Source of the DNA: Chiridota heheva
Taxonomy: Eukaryota > Echinodermata > Holothuroidea > Apodida > Chiridotidae
NCBI GenBank assembly: GCA_020152595.1
Contig: JAIGNY010000196.1
Span: 1,460,001 to 1,524,000, forward strand
DNA length: 64,000 nucleotides
Reading direction: 5' to 3'
In this document: positions 52,901 through 61,700 of the stretch, piece by piece
Layout: each line of letters begins with the position of its first letter
Position numbering within the stretch: position 1 is the first letter of the stretch
Notes under the pieces: model-generated
What the model was told of the DNA's origin: nothing
Database searches by the model: none
Seen by the model: the letters and a program-made list of their open reading frames with translations, nothing else
Position numbers and translations under genes: made by a program

Positions 52901-53848
52901 GAGTATATTATTATTGTACAGTATTGTATGAAGACAGGTAAATAAAAGAGACAAGAAACATTTGTATTTTAATTTCTTTATTCACAAAAACAAAGATATG
53001 AATGAAATAACAAGATTTTAACACATAGACTACTTCCGTAAAAAAAATATTGAAAAGGCCTTGTCGGCACGACGAATACCCGGATGACAATGTAAGTCGT
53101 GAACCTGGTCTAATTTTTGGCCCGATGCAAGCACTAGTGAATTCTTTTATATGCGTATTCACACATATGTACAAGATAATACAGTGACATGTCAATGTGA
53201 TTACCTTACCTTGATTGACTGCTTGTTGAATCAAAAACAATGCTGCCCTGTCTTTTACCGATCCCCCTCCATTTGCAAATTCTGCTTTTACTAAGATGTC
53301 ACATCCTGTCTCTTCACTTAGTTTGTTTAATCGAATTAATGGAGTTCTGAAGAAGAGAGGAGATATATTTAGGTGCCGTGTTACTATAACTCTCATTCTA
53401 GCTGAAATCGAATCCAATCTTCCTATCTTTTTAAAAAAAGCAAGTAATTAGTAACTATAGAGTGCACTCAGTAATAGATGGCTTAGCTCAGCCCAGCGCT
53501 GTCTCTGAAACATCAGATAATTTATCATAATACACATACAAACAAACAACTTAAATCAAGTAAAAATAAAAAATAATAATATAAAGATTTTAAACCGTTT
53601 TCTGGTTTGTAGATTTCAAGTTGTTTTGCCTACATTTAAAAAAACATCAAACTTTGATCTGGCATGACTCAAAAATTAAATACAGAATGAAATTTTCAAA
53701 ATTGAAAGAAGTCCAAGCCTACTAATTGTAAGTTCTTGTACTTAAAAATAAAAATGAAATTTTAGGTGGCTGTTTTGTTCGTAAACACAAAGAGAAGAAT
53801 CATAAAATCTTACCTTCCGACCATTCCAACGAATCCTTTGCGAATATC
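25108..53848 (-). CDS. Bacterial-type cysteine synthase (PLP enzyme), N-terminal exon missing
   Basis: Join of ten exons: 53848-53814, 53346-53210, 51252-51202, 50299-50136, 48939-48825, 41410-41357, 40345-40125, 39076-39002, 26584-26479 and 25154-25108. All have GT/AG sites and matching phases, for 334 codons plus TGA. A fold-type II PLP enzyme, expected to make cysteine from an activated serine and sulfide (or a related beta-replacement). Counted from the first recovered codon: PLP lysine K43 in GGSVKDR, substrate loop EGTAGNTG (68-75), phosphate-binding [10 protein letters not shown] (177-186), and [11 protein letters not shown]. The end reads [17 protein letters not shown] and then DWLESKGLLD. 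The EGTAGNTG loop and [12 protein letters not shown] segment match my recollection of alphaproteobacterial CysK and yeast Mcy1, rather than animal CBS (EPTSGNTG). There are no haem or CBS domains. Intron-rich, hence a resident nuclear gene. The start exon should lie beyond 53860 and was not found. Confidence 0.92.
25155..26478 (-). other. Cysteine synthase intron 9
   Basis: 1324 bp with GT/AG ends. It contains a sense-of-plus SINE at 25672-25800 and otherwise nothing recognised. Confidence 0.75.
25672..25800 (+). mobile_element. tRNA-derived SINE, copy 3 (opposite orientation)
   Basis: The head reads gtgtggcggttatcatac and the B-box region ccctggattcaagcc. The body cagtgcaccacaactgggtt, then ggccgtggacat, matches the minus-strand copies at 676, 2750 and 36051. 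Confidence 0.7.
26479..26584 (-). CDS. Cysteine synthase exon
   Basis: 106 bp after acceptor cttttacag. It reads [20 protein letters not shown], then [15 protein letters not shown], the usual C-terminal ILCD-x-G-x-RY segment. A 12.4-kb intron separates it from the previous exon. Donor gtatgtaa. Confidence 0.93.
26731..26855. repeat. 30-bp tandem repeat, about 4 copies
   Basis: Unit close to ctcaaattcattcacaaaat plus ttgcataaag, just upstream of the exon at 26479-26584. Confidence 0.8.
27300..27678 (+). repeat. Hairpin-ended dispersed repeat, copy 2
   Basis: Shares attgagccctgctccctca near its start and, at the end, catcatgactgcataggttc followed by the inverted ggttcc / caacc pair. Internally shortened relative to 23875-24702. 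Confidence 0.6.
28883..28985. repeat. (AAT)n(AAC)n microsatellite
   Basis: AAT units followed by AAC and ACC units. Directly adjoined by 28990-29120, which resembles the inverted 3' end of a retrotransposon (tatagtgcttttctacgc, then aaagcgcttt). Confidence 0.9.
29866..30150 (-). mobile_element. Diverged non-LTR retrotransposon 3' fragment
   Basis: tttggtttgttgatgtttaa and gtcaaatgtgccaagagggt are diverged forms of the 305-540 family 3' end. G/A-rich tandem text (gtgtgtgaggtaaggtgtag) follows at 30044-30115. Confidence 0.5.
31430..32010 (-). mobile_element. Non-LTR retrotransposon 3' fragment, copy 3 (fullest)
   Basis: The minus strand reads [18 protein letters not shown], then [20 protein letters not shown] and [17 protein letters not shown], ending [12 protein letters not shown]. 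The RIGHT-x-LTH-x-x-LL plus C-x2-C / LTV-x-H-x-LL-x-CP-x-Y pattern is the region after RNase H in I-group elements. Ends in GTGCTGTTAAGCCCTCATC and (CAAA)n. Confidence 0.85.
32183..32260 (-). mobile_element. Small non-LTR fragment, same family
   Basis: gtttaccagcactgcaacaa and gtcaaatgtgccaagatggt match the diverged copy at 29866. Confidence 0.45.
32340..32995 (+). pseudogene. Decayed non-LTR reverse transcriptase 3' part (cysteine synthase intron 8)
   Basis: Reading across frameshifts: [20 protein letters not shown], then [20 protein letters not shown], then [20 protein letters not shown] and [19 protein letters not shown], then a stop. These are the ordered C-terminal motifs of craniofacial-development-2-like elements. 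Followed by an (AG)n run at 32993-33007. Confidence 0.85.
34830..35405 (+). repeat. Diverged relative of the hairpin-ended repeat
   Basis: Two units with aagcaaat...aattaatgtgcaaac text (near 34840 and 35150) followed by accatgtgccaagttccata-like segments. Weak similarity to 23875-24702. Confidence 0.35.
35410..35590 (+). mobile_element. G/C-run dispersed repeat, copy 2
   Basis: Inverted match of 20515-20670: ccacacttttcttccaaatt, gtatcttctgtatggtga and cccacttttggtaggcaaat. Confidence 0.6.
36051..36230 (-). mobile_element. tRNA-derived SINE, copy 4 (best tRNA head)
   Basis: The minus strand begins cctccgtgatttagcagtca, with B box in gtcccgggttcaatcccagg, then the shared body ccagtgcttcacaacccgtt and the end gggatgtaaaatacc. 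An exact GGTTCAATCC B box supports a tRNA origin. Confidence 0.85.
36285..36767. repeat. 37-bp minisatellite, about 13 copies
   Basis: Consensus cttagtactttagctatgga plus tgatctaagtttgatcg, with single-base variants (aactttg, cttagaac, atgcatg). Confidence 0.96.
39002..39076 (-). CDS. Cysteine synthase exon
   Basis: 75 bp after acceptor cttgtttcag. It reads [20 protein letters not shown] and then AAAEK, the GASSG(L/I)N segment that closes the PLP site in this family. Phase 0 at both ends; donor gtaagcg. Confidence 0.94.
39077..40124 (-). other. Cysteine synthase intron 7
   Basis: 1048 bp with GT/AG ends. Contains C-rich runs at 39236-39300 and an AT/T tract at 39307-39348; no other feature. 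Confidence 0.75.
40125..40345 (-). CDS. Cysteine synthase exon
   Basis: 221 bp after acceptor tcatcatcag. It reads [19 protein letters not shown], then [20 protein letters not shown] and DDREAVKM. Phase 0 end before gtgagttg. Confidence 0.95.
40741..41356 (-). repeat. Minisatellite built from an exon end plus 5' splice site, about 21 copies
   Basis: On the gene strand the 30-bp unit is ggagggacactagcaggtga plus gtacattaca. It copies the last 16 bases of exon 41357-41410 and the first bases of its intron. Twelve regular 30-bp units lie at 40741-41100. Between 41101 and 41356, 23-bp units (lacking 7 bp, as in gtcccatgtactcac) alternate with 30-bp ones. Most copies keep gcag|gtgagt; some have gcaa|gtgagt, gtag|gtgagt or ggaa|gtgagt. 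It occupies 616 bp of a 1011-bp intron. Confidence 0.97.
41357..41410 (-). CDS. Cysteine synthase exon 6 (PLP phosphate loop), parent of the minisatellite
   Basis: 54 bp after acceptor gatttag. It reads [17 protein letters not shown] with a split Gly at each end; donor gcag|gtgagtac. The last 16 exon bases and about 14 intron bases are the template of the adjacent tandem array at 40741-41356. Confidence 0.93.
41925..42020. repeat. 24-27-bp tandem repeat, about 3.5 copies
   Basis: Units of caaaatccttaatccttaca plus aat, alternating with caaaattctta variants. Confidence 0.8.
42020..42610. repeat. Imperfect tandem duplication of about 270 bp
   Basis: Both halves contain tttttccagac, a gcactgaagg segment, ctttgagcaagct (or ctttgaacaagct) and ctgatctag in the same order. 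Confidence 0.65.
42708..43092 (-). mobile_element. Non-LTR retrotransposon 3' fragment, copy 4
   Basis: The minus strand reads [20 protein letters not shown], then [20 protein letters not shown] and [11 protein letters not shown], and ends with the family's 3' terminus. Confidence 0.8.
43809..43967. mobile_element. Near-perfect palindromic MITE
   Basis: 159 bp in which the left arm (attaacattctggcatcgtg, ttatattctcctataatgcc) and right arm (inverted attaatgttctggcatcatg, ttatattctcctataatgcc) pair almost to the centre. No coding capacity. Confidence 0.8.
44205..44330. repeat. Direct duplication of about 60 bp
   Basis: Two copies of aaaactgaattgtataaaa, then atacattataaattgaaaca. Confidence 0.85.
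45470..45835 (+). repeat. Hairpin-ended dispersed repeat, copy 3
   Basis: Contains tagccccgcctactaaata, aatagggatcatctgcagac and a (CACATA)n stretch. Ends with the hairpin ggttccttatgttatcgcgt / aggagcc at 45801-45827. Confidence 0.65.
48090..48600 (+). pseudogene. Decayed non-LTR reverse transcriptase C terminus
   Basis: Reads across breaks: [11 protein letters not shown], then [53 protein letters not shown] and a final [14 protein letters not shown]. This order is typical of jockey/CR1-type element ends. It contains an internal stop and frameshifts. Confidence 0.85.
48825..48939 (-). CDS. Cysteine synthase exon
   Basis: 115 bp after acceptor acttttag. It reads [19 protein letters not shown], then [19 protein letters not shown]. 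It ends in phase 1 before gtaaaa. Confidence 0.95.
49560..49795 (+). mobile_element. Retroelement 3' end (SINE/LINE-like)
   Basis: Ends in aataagcgctatataaatag followed by an (ATT/ATC)n tail, a terminus common to invertebrate retroelements. The upstream part is not identified. Confidence 0.5.
49830..50085. repeat. About 55-bp tandem array, 4-5 copies
   Basis: Unit gcgatcctaaatacaaacca, then ctatattaacatgaagcaga and cagaaacagatcgt, with one interrupted unit near 50000. It ends about 50 bp from the donor of exon 50136-50299. Confidence 0.9.
50136..50299 (-). CDS. Cysteine synthase exon
   Basis: 164 bp after acceptor ttttgtag. It reads [20 protein letters not shown] and then [15 protein letters not shown] and [15 protein letters not shown]. 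It ends in phase 0 before gtaagg. Confidence 0.95.
50300..51201 (-). other. Cysteine synthase intron 3
   Basis: 902 bp with GT/AG ends. Contains the AAACC/GGTTT array at 51026-51140; otherwise AT-rich without a recognised feature. Confidence 0.8.
51026..51140. repeat. AAACC/GGTTT palindromic array
   Basis: About six units such as ttttaaaccgccggt and tttttaaaccaccggt, each a short inverted pair (aaacc...ggttt). It starts about 60 bp into the intron after exon 51202-51252. Confidence 0.8.
51202..51252 (-). CDS. Cysteine synthase exon (substrate loop)
   Basis: 51 bp after acceptor tttctctgcag. It reads [16 protein letters not shown] with split Gly codons at both ends. The EGTAGNTG loop binds the amino-acid carboxylate in this family. 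Confidence 0.94.
51655..51780. repeat. Direct repeat, copy 1 (partner at 52321-52446)
   Basis: Shares ggattttcataatattaa, ttgcagactg, tttcagaattgtat and aaagtgtttgtttcctttct with 52321-52446, in the same orientation about 670 bp apart. Confidence 0.85.
52321..52446. repeat. Direct repeat, copy 2
   Basis: Partner of 51655-51780. The pair could be ends of an inserted element or a simple duplication; no terminal signature was seen. Confidence 0.85.
53210..53346 (-). CDS. Cysteine synthase exon (PLP-lysine)
   Basis: 137 bp after acceptor tcttcttcag. It contains [20 protein letters not shown] and the PLP-binding motif [15 protein letters not shown] (K43). It ends in phase 1 at caag|gtaagg. Confidence 0.95.
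53347..53813 (-). other. Cysteine synthase intron 1 of the recovered set
   Basis: 467 bp with GT/AG ends. No feature inside. Confidence 0.8.
53814..53848 (-). CDS. Cysteine synthase exon (first recovered)
   Basis: 35 bp behind the pyrimidine-rich acceptor ctctttctttcag. It reads [11 protein letters not shown] plus two bases of R12, which joins to TPLIRLNKL in the next exon. The usual family motif here is GNTPL; this gene has GRTPL. Donor gtaagatt. Confidence 0.88.
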
Positions 53849-54478
53849 CTGAAAGAAAGAGAGAGGGAAAACTGGTAAAATCTTGAAAGCAAAAGAATAT
53901 GCGTTCACACTTAAAAGCAATCAAATGAAAAAAAAAATATAAAAACATACTTGTTCCTGAAGTTCATGGAATGAAAATTCACATTGATATTCCCAGGAGA
54001 CCTTCTAAGGTTAGTGTTTAAAGTGACTTCATCCCAATTCTATCTTGTTTACAAAGCTTTTCCTCTGAAGCTCCTGACACACTTACCTGTACATAGTCGT
54101 AAGACTTACAAGGGGTATAGACACATATACAGTTTGAGGTATTGGTGCATTTCACCTGAAAAGTAGTTCAGCTAATATCATATCACTTAAAAGAATCACT
54201 TGCATATTTTGTAGTCTTCCCATTCGTACAGCACAAATATTGTGTATATTATATCAAAAATTCTTAAAACATTGATCAGTTATAATAAATTGGAAAACAA
54301 TTATGCAATTTTCAACCAGAAACCAAAAGGTTGTGTGGTTCCAATGCCTCATATTTTTAGAAGCTGTTATAGTGCAGGTGGAATGATAACGTTATTTTAT
54401 GGACTCCTATTAAATGTCACTCCTTACATCATAATTAACATCTGAGGATATTGAAATCTGTATTTCATTTTGATAATC
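53849..54478 (-). other. Upstream intron or 5' flank of cysteine synthase
   Basis: The acceptor before 53848 shows that transcription starts further right. No start exon was recognised between here and 64000. Confidence 0.5.
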
Positions 54479-54575
54479 AGTTAGAGCTGGGTATTTTACA
54501 TCCAGCCTTCAACAGTTAAGGTTATATAGAGATAATCCACCTGTGAAGAAGCGATGGATGAGGACTTGCCACTGT
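54479..54575 (-). mobile_element. tRNA-derived SINE fragment, copy 5
   Basis: gggtattttacatccagcct, aaggttatatagag and ctgtgaagaagcgatgg match the SINE body; the tRNA head is missing. Confidence 0.55.
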
Positions 54576-54829
54576 GATTGTCTATTAATTTGTCTGTATT
54601 TGTCCTGGGAGAACAATAATGTTATTATTGACAAACAAAGGAACTTAGGTTTATGAAAGGTTAGTAATTCACAACAGTATCAAAGAGATTAATTCAATAG
54701 AAATTTACAGGTTGTGGGTGGAGTCAAGATATATATTTTTAATTTCAAAATTTAATTAAATATGACATTTTAACAACATAAGCATGTGCACACTATCTAA
54801 CGACATACGTATGCCACATAAGCAAAACT

Positions 54830-55525
54830 GCATGCACTTAATTTTTTTTTTAAAGTTCAAGATTTCTGCATTAAGCCCCACCCACTCATCTATGATATCG
54901 ACACCAAAAACAATAGGGATCATATTTGAATTAGATTAATCAATGTGCCAAAATTTGACATGCCACTGATGTACCGTTCACAAGATACCTTGTTTACAAG
55001 CTGTTTTCAGTAAAATCACATTTTACCGTGCCCACAATTCATTTTGAAGATTTAGATAGGATGGGCATCTACACCAACCATCACACTTTATTTAAACCAA
55101 ACAAAGAAGATACAAAACAAATACATAGTCATCAAAATATGAGCATATGAAGATTTTCATATTTTGCCCTGCCCACTCATTAATATGCACAATATCGATA
55201 CTACAAACAATAGGAACCATCTATGGGTCATGATGCATCTATGTGCCAAATATGACATGGCACTGATATATGGTTCATGAGATACCGTGTTTACAAGCTG
55301 TTTTCAGTAAAATCACAGTATGCCCTGCCCACAATTCATATCAGTGATTTATAATTTTTTTATAAGATGAGCATTTACACCAACCCTAATATGACATGGC
55401 ATAGATGTACTGTTCAGCAGATACCGTGTTTACAAGCAAATCATAACAGACATACCCACACATACATACATACATTTTGGCAGACGACTGCATAGGTTCC
55501 TGACACTGATAGCATCGGAACCAAC
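54830..55525 (+). repeat. Hairpin-ended dispersed repeat, copy 4
   Basis: Two or three units with ttaagccccacccactcat or ttttgccctgcccactcatt and ataccgtgtttacaagct, then (CATA)n, then the hairpin ggttcctgacactgatagca / tcggaacc at 55495-55522. A giant (AT)n begins about 55 bp later. Confidence 0.7.
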
Positions 55526-55580
55526 TCAGAAATGTATGTTTTAACAGATAAACATTTTTGCAGCTGTCCACATACCACAG

Positions 55581-56034
<454 letters not shown>

Positions 56035-56037
<3 letters not shown>

Positions 56038-57064
56038 ACAAAGAACAGATATCTTAATTTATTATTTCCAAACTATGCCAAAACTAATCAGGAATACATC
56101 AAAACAAAAAAGGTTGTTCTTTATCCAGAAAGCTATAGGCTTAACCCAACAAAGTATTTGAAGAAAATATATGTGTTGACTCAATTAGATATCTTTTCAA
56201 GGAAATTCATATTCTTGAATATGTCCATATAATCATTTTGAAAATATTTTCCTTGACTCTCATCCTTTTCAGATAAGCAATTCTGATGTACAAACCTCAG
56301 ATGTCAGAAGTATGAATTCAGGTTACATTTCAAGATTGTCCTATAGCAACATAATATACTTTAGAGAATGTCAAAGTTCTGAAAAAGATGGAGGACAAAT
56401 TCTCCTACAGTCAAGTACTTGTACCAACAAAAGTCAAAAGGATTATTCAACATGAAACAGTTTCAACCCCTTCTGAAGAAGTTAATATATTTCTGTCAAC
56501 ATCAGTTTATCCTTTTTGGTTTACCTTAAGAGGGGTTTCGGAAAGAAAGTTGACACAATGGAATAATTTGTTTATACAAATTGTCTGAAAAACTCTCAGA
56601 AAAAGTCTACTTATTTTGGCACCATGCGTGGGTGAATTCTTCACACATATCACTTATCTTTAATCTCTAAATTAATTCACAAGTATCTGAAAGTTGAAGT
56701 TTGAATTCAAACAGACTGAGGGATTATATCCAAAACCAGAGGTGAAGGATAAGTTCAAGGAAGAAGCAAACAGCACCTCATAGCTTTAAAATTAATACTC
56801 AAAAAACCCAACAATACTGCACCTGATTTAAGGAAGCCTGTTTGGTTAAAAATATTGACTTAAAAGCTCAGCTGTTTCTAAAAAACCCTGGAAAGGTGAA
56901 TTTTTTAGGAAGTAGAATAATCCAAGAAGAATACATTTTTATCAATTTGATTAAGCTTGTATATTGTCCTGCAATTCTTTAACTTTTTGATATTGTATAT
57001 TAAGAGTTTTTTTATTATATATTATCAATTTTTATTGTAAAGCATCTCAATCCATGGTAAAGGC
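56035..57064. other. Flank, nothing recognised
   Basis: AT-rich sequence. The segment at 56950-57065 (agcatctcaatccatggtaa, then aggcgctattt) resembles a retroelement 3' end but is not convincing. Confidence 0.35.
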
Positions 57065-57770
57065 GCTATTTAAACCAGATACACATCCCCTCGTCACTAA
57101 TAACATGCTTTCCAGCCTCTGTCATACCTGCCATCCCACCCTCTGTTCCACATATCATACCATACTACATCCCTCCCTATAGAAAATCATACATGAAATC
57201 CGGATACCATTTCACAACATGACCTGTATGCCATCACACCTGCAATCAAGATGACATCCCACCATATGCCTTGCCATTCTGTCCCATATACCATGCCACC
57301 ATGTCCCATATACCATGCCACCCTGTCCCACATCTTCCTGTTCCATACACCACGTCACCCAGTCTCACATCCCATCCCTCCCTGTACCATGTGCCATCCT
57401 TCCAGGCATGTACCATGTGCCATCCCACCCTGTCCTTCAGGCCATTCCATCCAATCTCACATGCTATCCCACCCTGTCCCAAATGCCATCCCACCTGAAA
57501 TTCAGACAACATACCATCCTGTCTCACATGTCATTACACTCTGTCTCCCATGCCATCCCACCTCCTCCCATATGCCATCCCAGCCTGTCATAAATGCCAT
57601 GACACTACCTTGTTTCACATGCCACGCCACCATGTCCCACATGCTATCCCACCCTGTTCTATATGCCATGACATCCTGTCCCTCATTCCATGGTACCCTG
57701 ACCCACATGCCACCCTGTCCCACATGCCATCCCACCTATCCCACATTTCATTTCATCCCATCCCACCTTC
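57065..57770. repeat. Dispersed repeat with internal 22-bp minisatellite, copy 2
   Basis: Second copy of 19086-19700, same orientation, with the same flank before the array and diverged units such as ataccatgccaccctgtccc. Confidence 0.85.
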
Positions 57771-58559
57771 CTCCTACATCTACATCTATTTAATGATTTC
57801 ACCACTATAGAAAGCTTACTTTGATTGTTTTTCTTGCAGATTGTCTAATTTTCGAATGTCTATTCTAGATCAGGAAGATTTGGGGTGAATGATCAAGTTT
57901 TCAAAAGAAATTACCCCCAGTCCAATGCTATATTTCAAACATAATTAACAGAGGCAAAAAAAACAATGGTTCTACAAAAGGGGACAAAAGATCCTTCCTC
58001 AATTAATGTCACAGATTATGCTGTAAATTGGTCAATTTTTAACCAATTTTGATGGAATTCTTTGCTGTTTTAATGGTTAAGATCATATTCTAAACAAATT
58101 AAGCCCATGTCGACTCTAGATGTCCATAGTCCTTTGAAAGTGTAGTATTTAGAATGTGTTTTTTTTCTGTTTGAAAGCAAAAAAGTCTTTTTTTTTTTTT
58201 TTTGGCAAAGAGTATTTTCTGGTTACTGCACTTCAAAATTTCATGTTACATACATGGTTTTGAAAGAAATAGGACTTTAGATAGAAATGGAATATTTCCA
58301 TTTAAATTTTATGTTCACATGCTTATTGCTGTCTTACAGATCAATTTGTGGAATCTTAAAGCCATCAGAGGCTTAACTGTAAACACAAAATTATATCTTA
58401 TGTCAAATACATTCAGTTATAGATGTTTTTTCCCCCCTCATAATTTGAATTTGTTTTACCTCATCGCTGCCGATTTCGAGCACAAAACATGTCTTATTTT
58501 TTACAACTGTGCGACTACAGATTTCAGCTCACATACGTTGGATTTTCTGACTGAATATA

Positions 58560-58730
58560 ACATTACTAGCCAGTGGCATAACTGGGGCAGGGGGCAACCG
58601 CCCCGGCCCAGGCCCTATAAGGTGCCCGTAAAGAAATATACAGTATATTTTTACCATTATACCTACAGGGCCCCACTCGCCCGTGGGGCCCTAGCTACAG
58701 CAGTGTTACTAGCTAGGGAGCTGTTATAAA
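58560..58730. mobile_element. Possible GC-rich MITE end
   Basis: agtggcataactggggcagg at the left, and later gggccccactcgcccgtggg and ccctagctacagcagtg, resemble the ends of hAT-like MITEs. No firm TIR or target duplication. Confidence 0.3.
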
Positions 58731-61700
58731 CAGATATAACACAGTCAATCAGAATTGAAGTATGGTCACTTCACACACAATATACTATATATGTGAAGTT
58801 TCCTAAATTATTGTGAAAGTTCTCTCTTGTTGACTGCATCCCAGTATTATTGCTAGTTTTCAAAATTGCAATTTATTATATCAATATATAATCATGACGG
58901 ATGTTTCATGAATGCTTCCATTTGCAGATTTTCCGTTACACCTCCCGTTACACTTACAGACAGAAAGCTCCTTGTTCTTAGTATTATAGTTTGGACAGAA
59001 GACTTTAAAATTGATATAAACCTGACAGTATCTGAAAAACTTGTCAATGCTACCACAGTACATGCTAAGGTTAGAAATTTGTTTACAAATTATGTGGTCA
59101 CACATTGTGGTGGTCAAATACAGAATATGATATAAGCCTTGGTTTATTTTACTGCCAGTGGTGTGAATGAGTTGTTGAGAAGGAAATGGTTATCAGAATG
59201 ACTTTGTCTACGATGTACTTATAGCAGGATTTGTTATGTGGGATAACAAATCCCTGCTTATAGCAAGTAAATATTGCAACCAGGAGCTGAAAACTGTAGA
59301 AAAATGTTGAAACTTTAATAATCTCTTCAATTTCAAGACGATTGGGATTCTCTCATCTAAGACAAACATCTGAATGGTAGGGAGAGGGATATCACTCCAG
59401 GTCTGAGGGATGAGGTGGTTCCCTTGGAGGAGTTGGTATGGGGGTCTGGGTCATTTCTTCTTCATATCTACACAACACACAATTTCAAGCATGGATACTG
59501 CAGGTGTCCAGGGCCAAAACTCCTCCAGAAACACTGAAGATTCCTAGTTTTTGATAACCCTAAAATGACAGAATACTTTTAAATAAAAATAACAGATCAA
59601 AGGCCAATATATTACCAACACGTATTAAGAAAATATGGAGTCTGTTTTTCATTTGGGTCGGCACGGGGGAGGGCACAACAGATTTTTGGGGGAACGTGCC
59701 TCCCCATCCCCCGGCGATGCGCCTGGATTTATTATGTTACATATTTATTTCCTTTCCAGCAGTCCCAAATCAGGTATCATATGTTAAAGGCCTGTGATTC
59801 TAACAACCCCAGCTGGGACTTACCAAAATGTGGAGGACCCCCACCTCCGCCAGGCTGGCCCCCGTAAGAAGTTTAAAATATTTTTGTGCAAAAGCATACC
59901 AAATTTCAACTAAATCTTTGCTTATTCCAAATGCAGTGACTTTCCATTAGCGATTTGCTGTTTACAGACTACAAATGAAAACACCAACACCCCAAACTGG
60001 AGCAACACCCTACTACAGGTTTGCCCCTGTAATGAGGTGAACATTTTCATGCAAAAGCATCCCGTTTTCAAAACTTGGCATTTTTCCTGTCCTATGAAAA
60101 TTTGGGTCATTTTGCTCCCCCTCCCCCCAAATAAAATATATCTGTCTCATCCATATTTTTAAACCGTTAAAACAATTAAAATGTATTTTAAAATGCAATT
60201 AGCATTCTGTTGTCACCTGTTGTATAAATGAAACTTGTTCTCCACATTTTATCTCCATGTTTGTAAGCTATTTTGCCCCCTACACCAAATCTGTCACATC
60301 CAAAATTTAAAACTCAAAATGCAATTAGCTACTCCTGACCCTGTTCTCTGGGGCCATCAATTGGCCCTTTCAATACTCCTAAACCCTGTGGAATGGTGAC
60401 TGGGGGTAGGGGGGAAATGCAAGATGGAAACTTCCCTCAGTGAAGATTTCTGAGAGGGCACCGAATGCTTACAGGGGTGAAAAACTGTCCTGAGAATATA
60501 TCTTTTATCATTTCAATTCTTACCTTCTGCAATTTGAATCATTACAAAACAAACATTGTAAATGTTTTTCTCAATTGCTTTATTCTTATATCAAAACAAC
60601 ATGGCAATCATCCCTGGACGCCAACTTATTAGAACTAAAGACACATATTGTAGTGGATCCTAAATTTCAACATTCATTCCAAAATATATATTCTTTTTAA
60701 CTAACTTATGAGTGTGGAATTGACACAATTTTAACAAGTTTCGATACCACAATCACACCAAAAAAGCTAAGAGCTTCCAGGAGCTCCACCCCCTGGGCAT
60801 TTACCTGGACTTTAACCCTAGATTTGACACAATATTAAGCATCTTTCAGCTATCAAAATCACAAGAAACGTTAAGCTTCCGCTCTCTTCCCCCCTGTGTC
60901 CCTACCAGGGGTTCACCCCTAGATTTTACAAAAAATGTTGCTAACAAAATCACAAGAAGTGCAGGGCTTATGGGGGCTTCACTCCTAGATTTTACACAAG
61001 CTTTGACAAATACCTTAACAGTATACCCGCTGAGTCAAAACAACAGGGTGGGTAAATTCCATGGACCCAAAGCAGTAACTTATATTAATAGAAAGCTAGA
61101 AATCCAAAGATTTTGAGGTTCTGATATGCAACAGAAATATCAATAAATTGCTTTTGATTTCTGAAGGGAACAGTACAACAATGATATATGGTATACTTTT
61201 ATTGGTGCCAAATACATATTTCCAAGTTGAAATGAATGAAGGTAAAAGAAAAAAAAATGAAATTTCAAAATCAACCGACTTCATGAAAATGCATACGAGC
61301 AAATGGCTCATTGCATGCATGAAGTTAGTAAGGCAAAGTCTTTGTGTTCAAATTTAATTGTTGAACATGTGGTAGCTTGTTTCTTAGTAGAGTGAAAAAC
61401 AGAAACACAAAACAGAATTTCTTTTAATTAAAAACTGACATGCACAAAAAAAGTCAAAGAAAAATCAAAAAGCATGCCATGCGTTGATGAGCTTTGGCTA
61501 ACACTTTTTTTCTAGAGAAGATAACCTTCGAAAGAAAAGATATAATACTGACTGTGGACATATTGGTTTATTAGTCAAGAAAGGCAAACTTCATCTTATC
61601 GGAAACACTAGTCAACAGTCGGACAAATCATGTCAACACCCCTGTCGTCATCCAACATTTTCGAAAAAGCAAGGAATTTCTTTTATTTAAAGATTGATTA

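Larger units (their letters stand above)
51253..53209 (-). other. Cysteine synthase intron 2
   Basis: 1957 bp with GT/AG ends. Holds two direct repeats of about 125 bp (51655-51780 and 52321-52446) and no recognised coding segment. Confidence 0.75.

Noticed and set aside
57251..57793. 180-codon plus-strand frame rich in Pro, His and Cys
   Set aside because: Reads through the 22-bp minisatellite; several frames are open on both strands.
58202..58729. 175-codon plus-strand frame
   Set aside because: No recognisable domain, no splice support, and its end runs into a GC-rich MITE-like segment.
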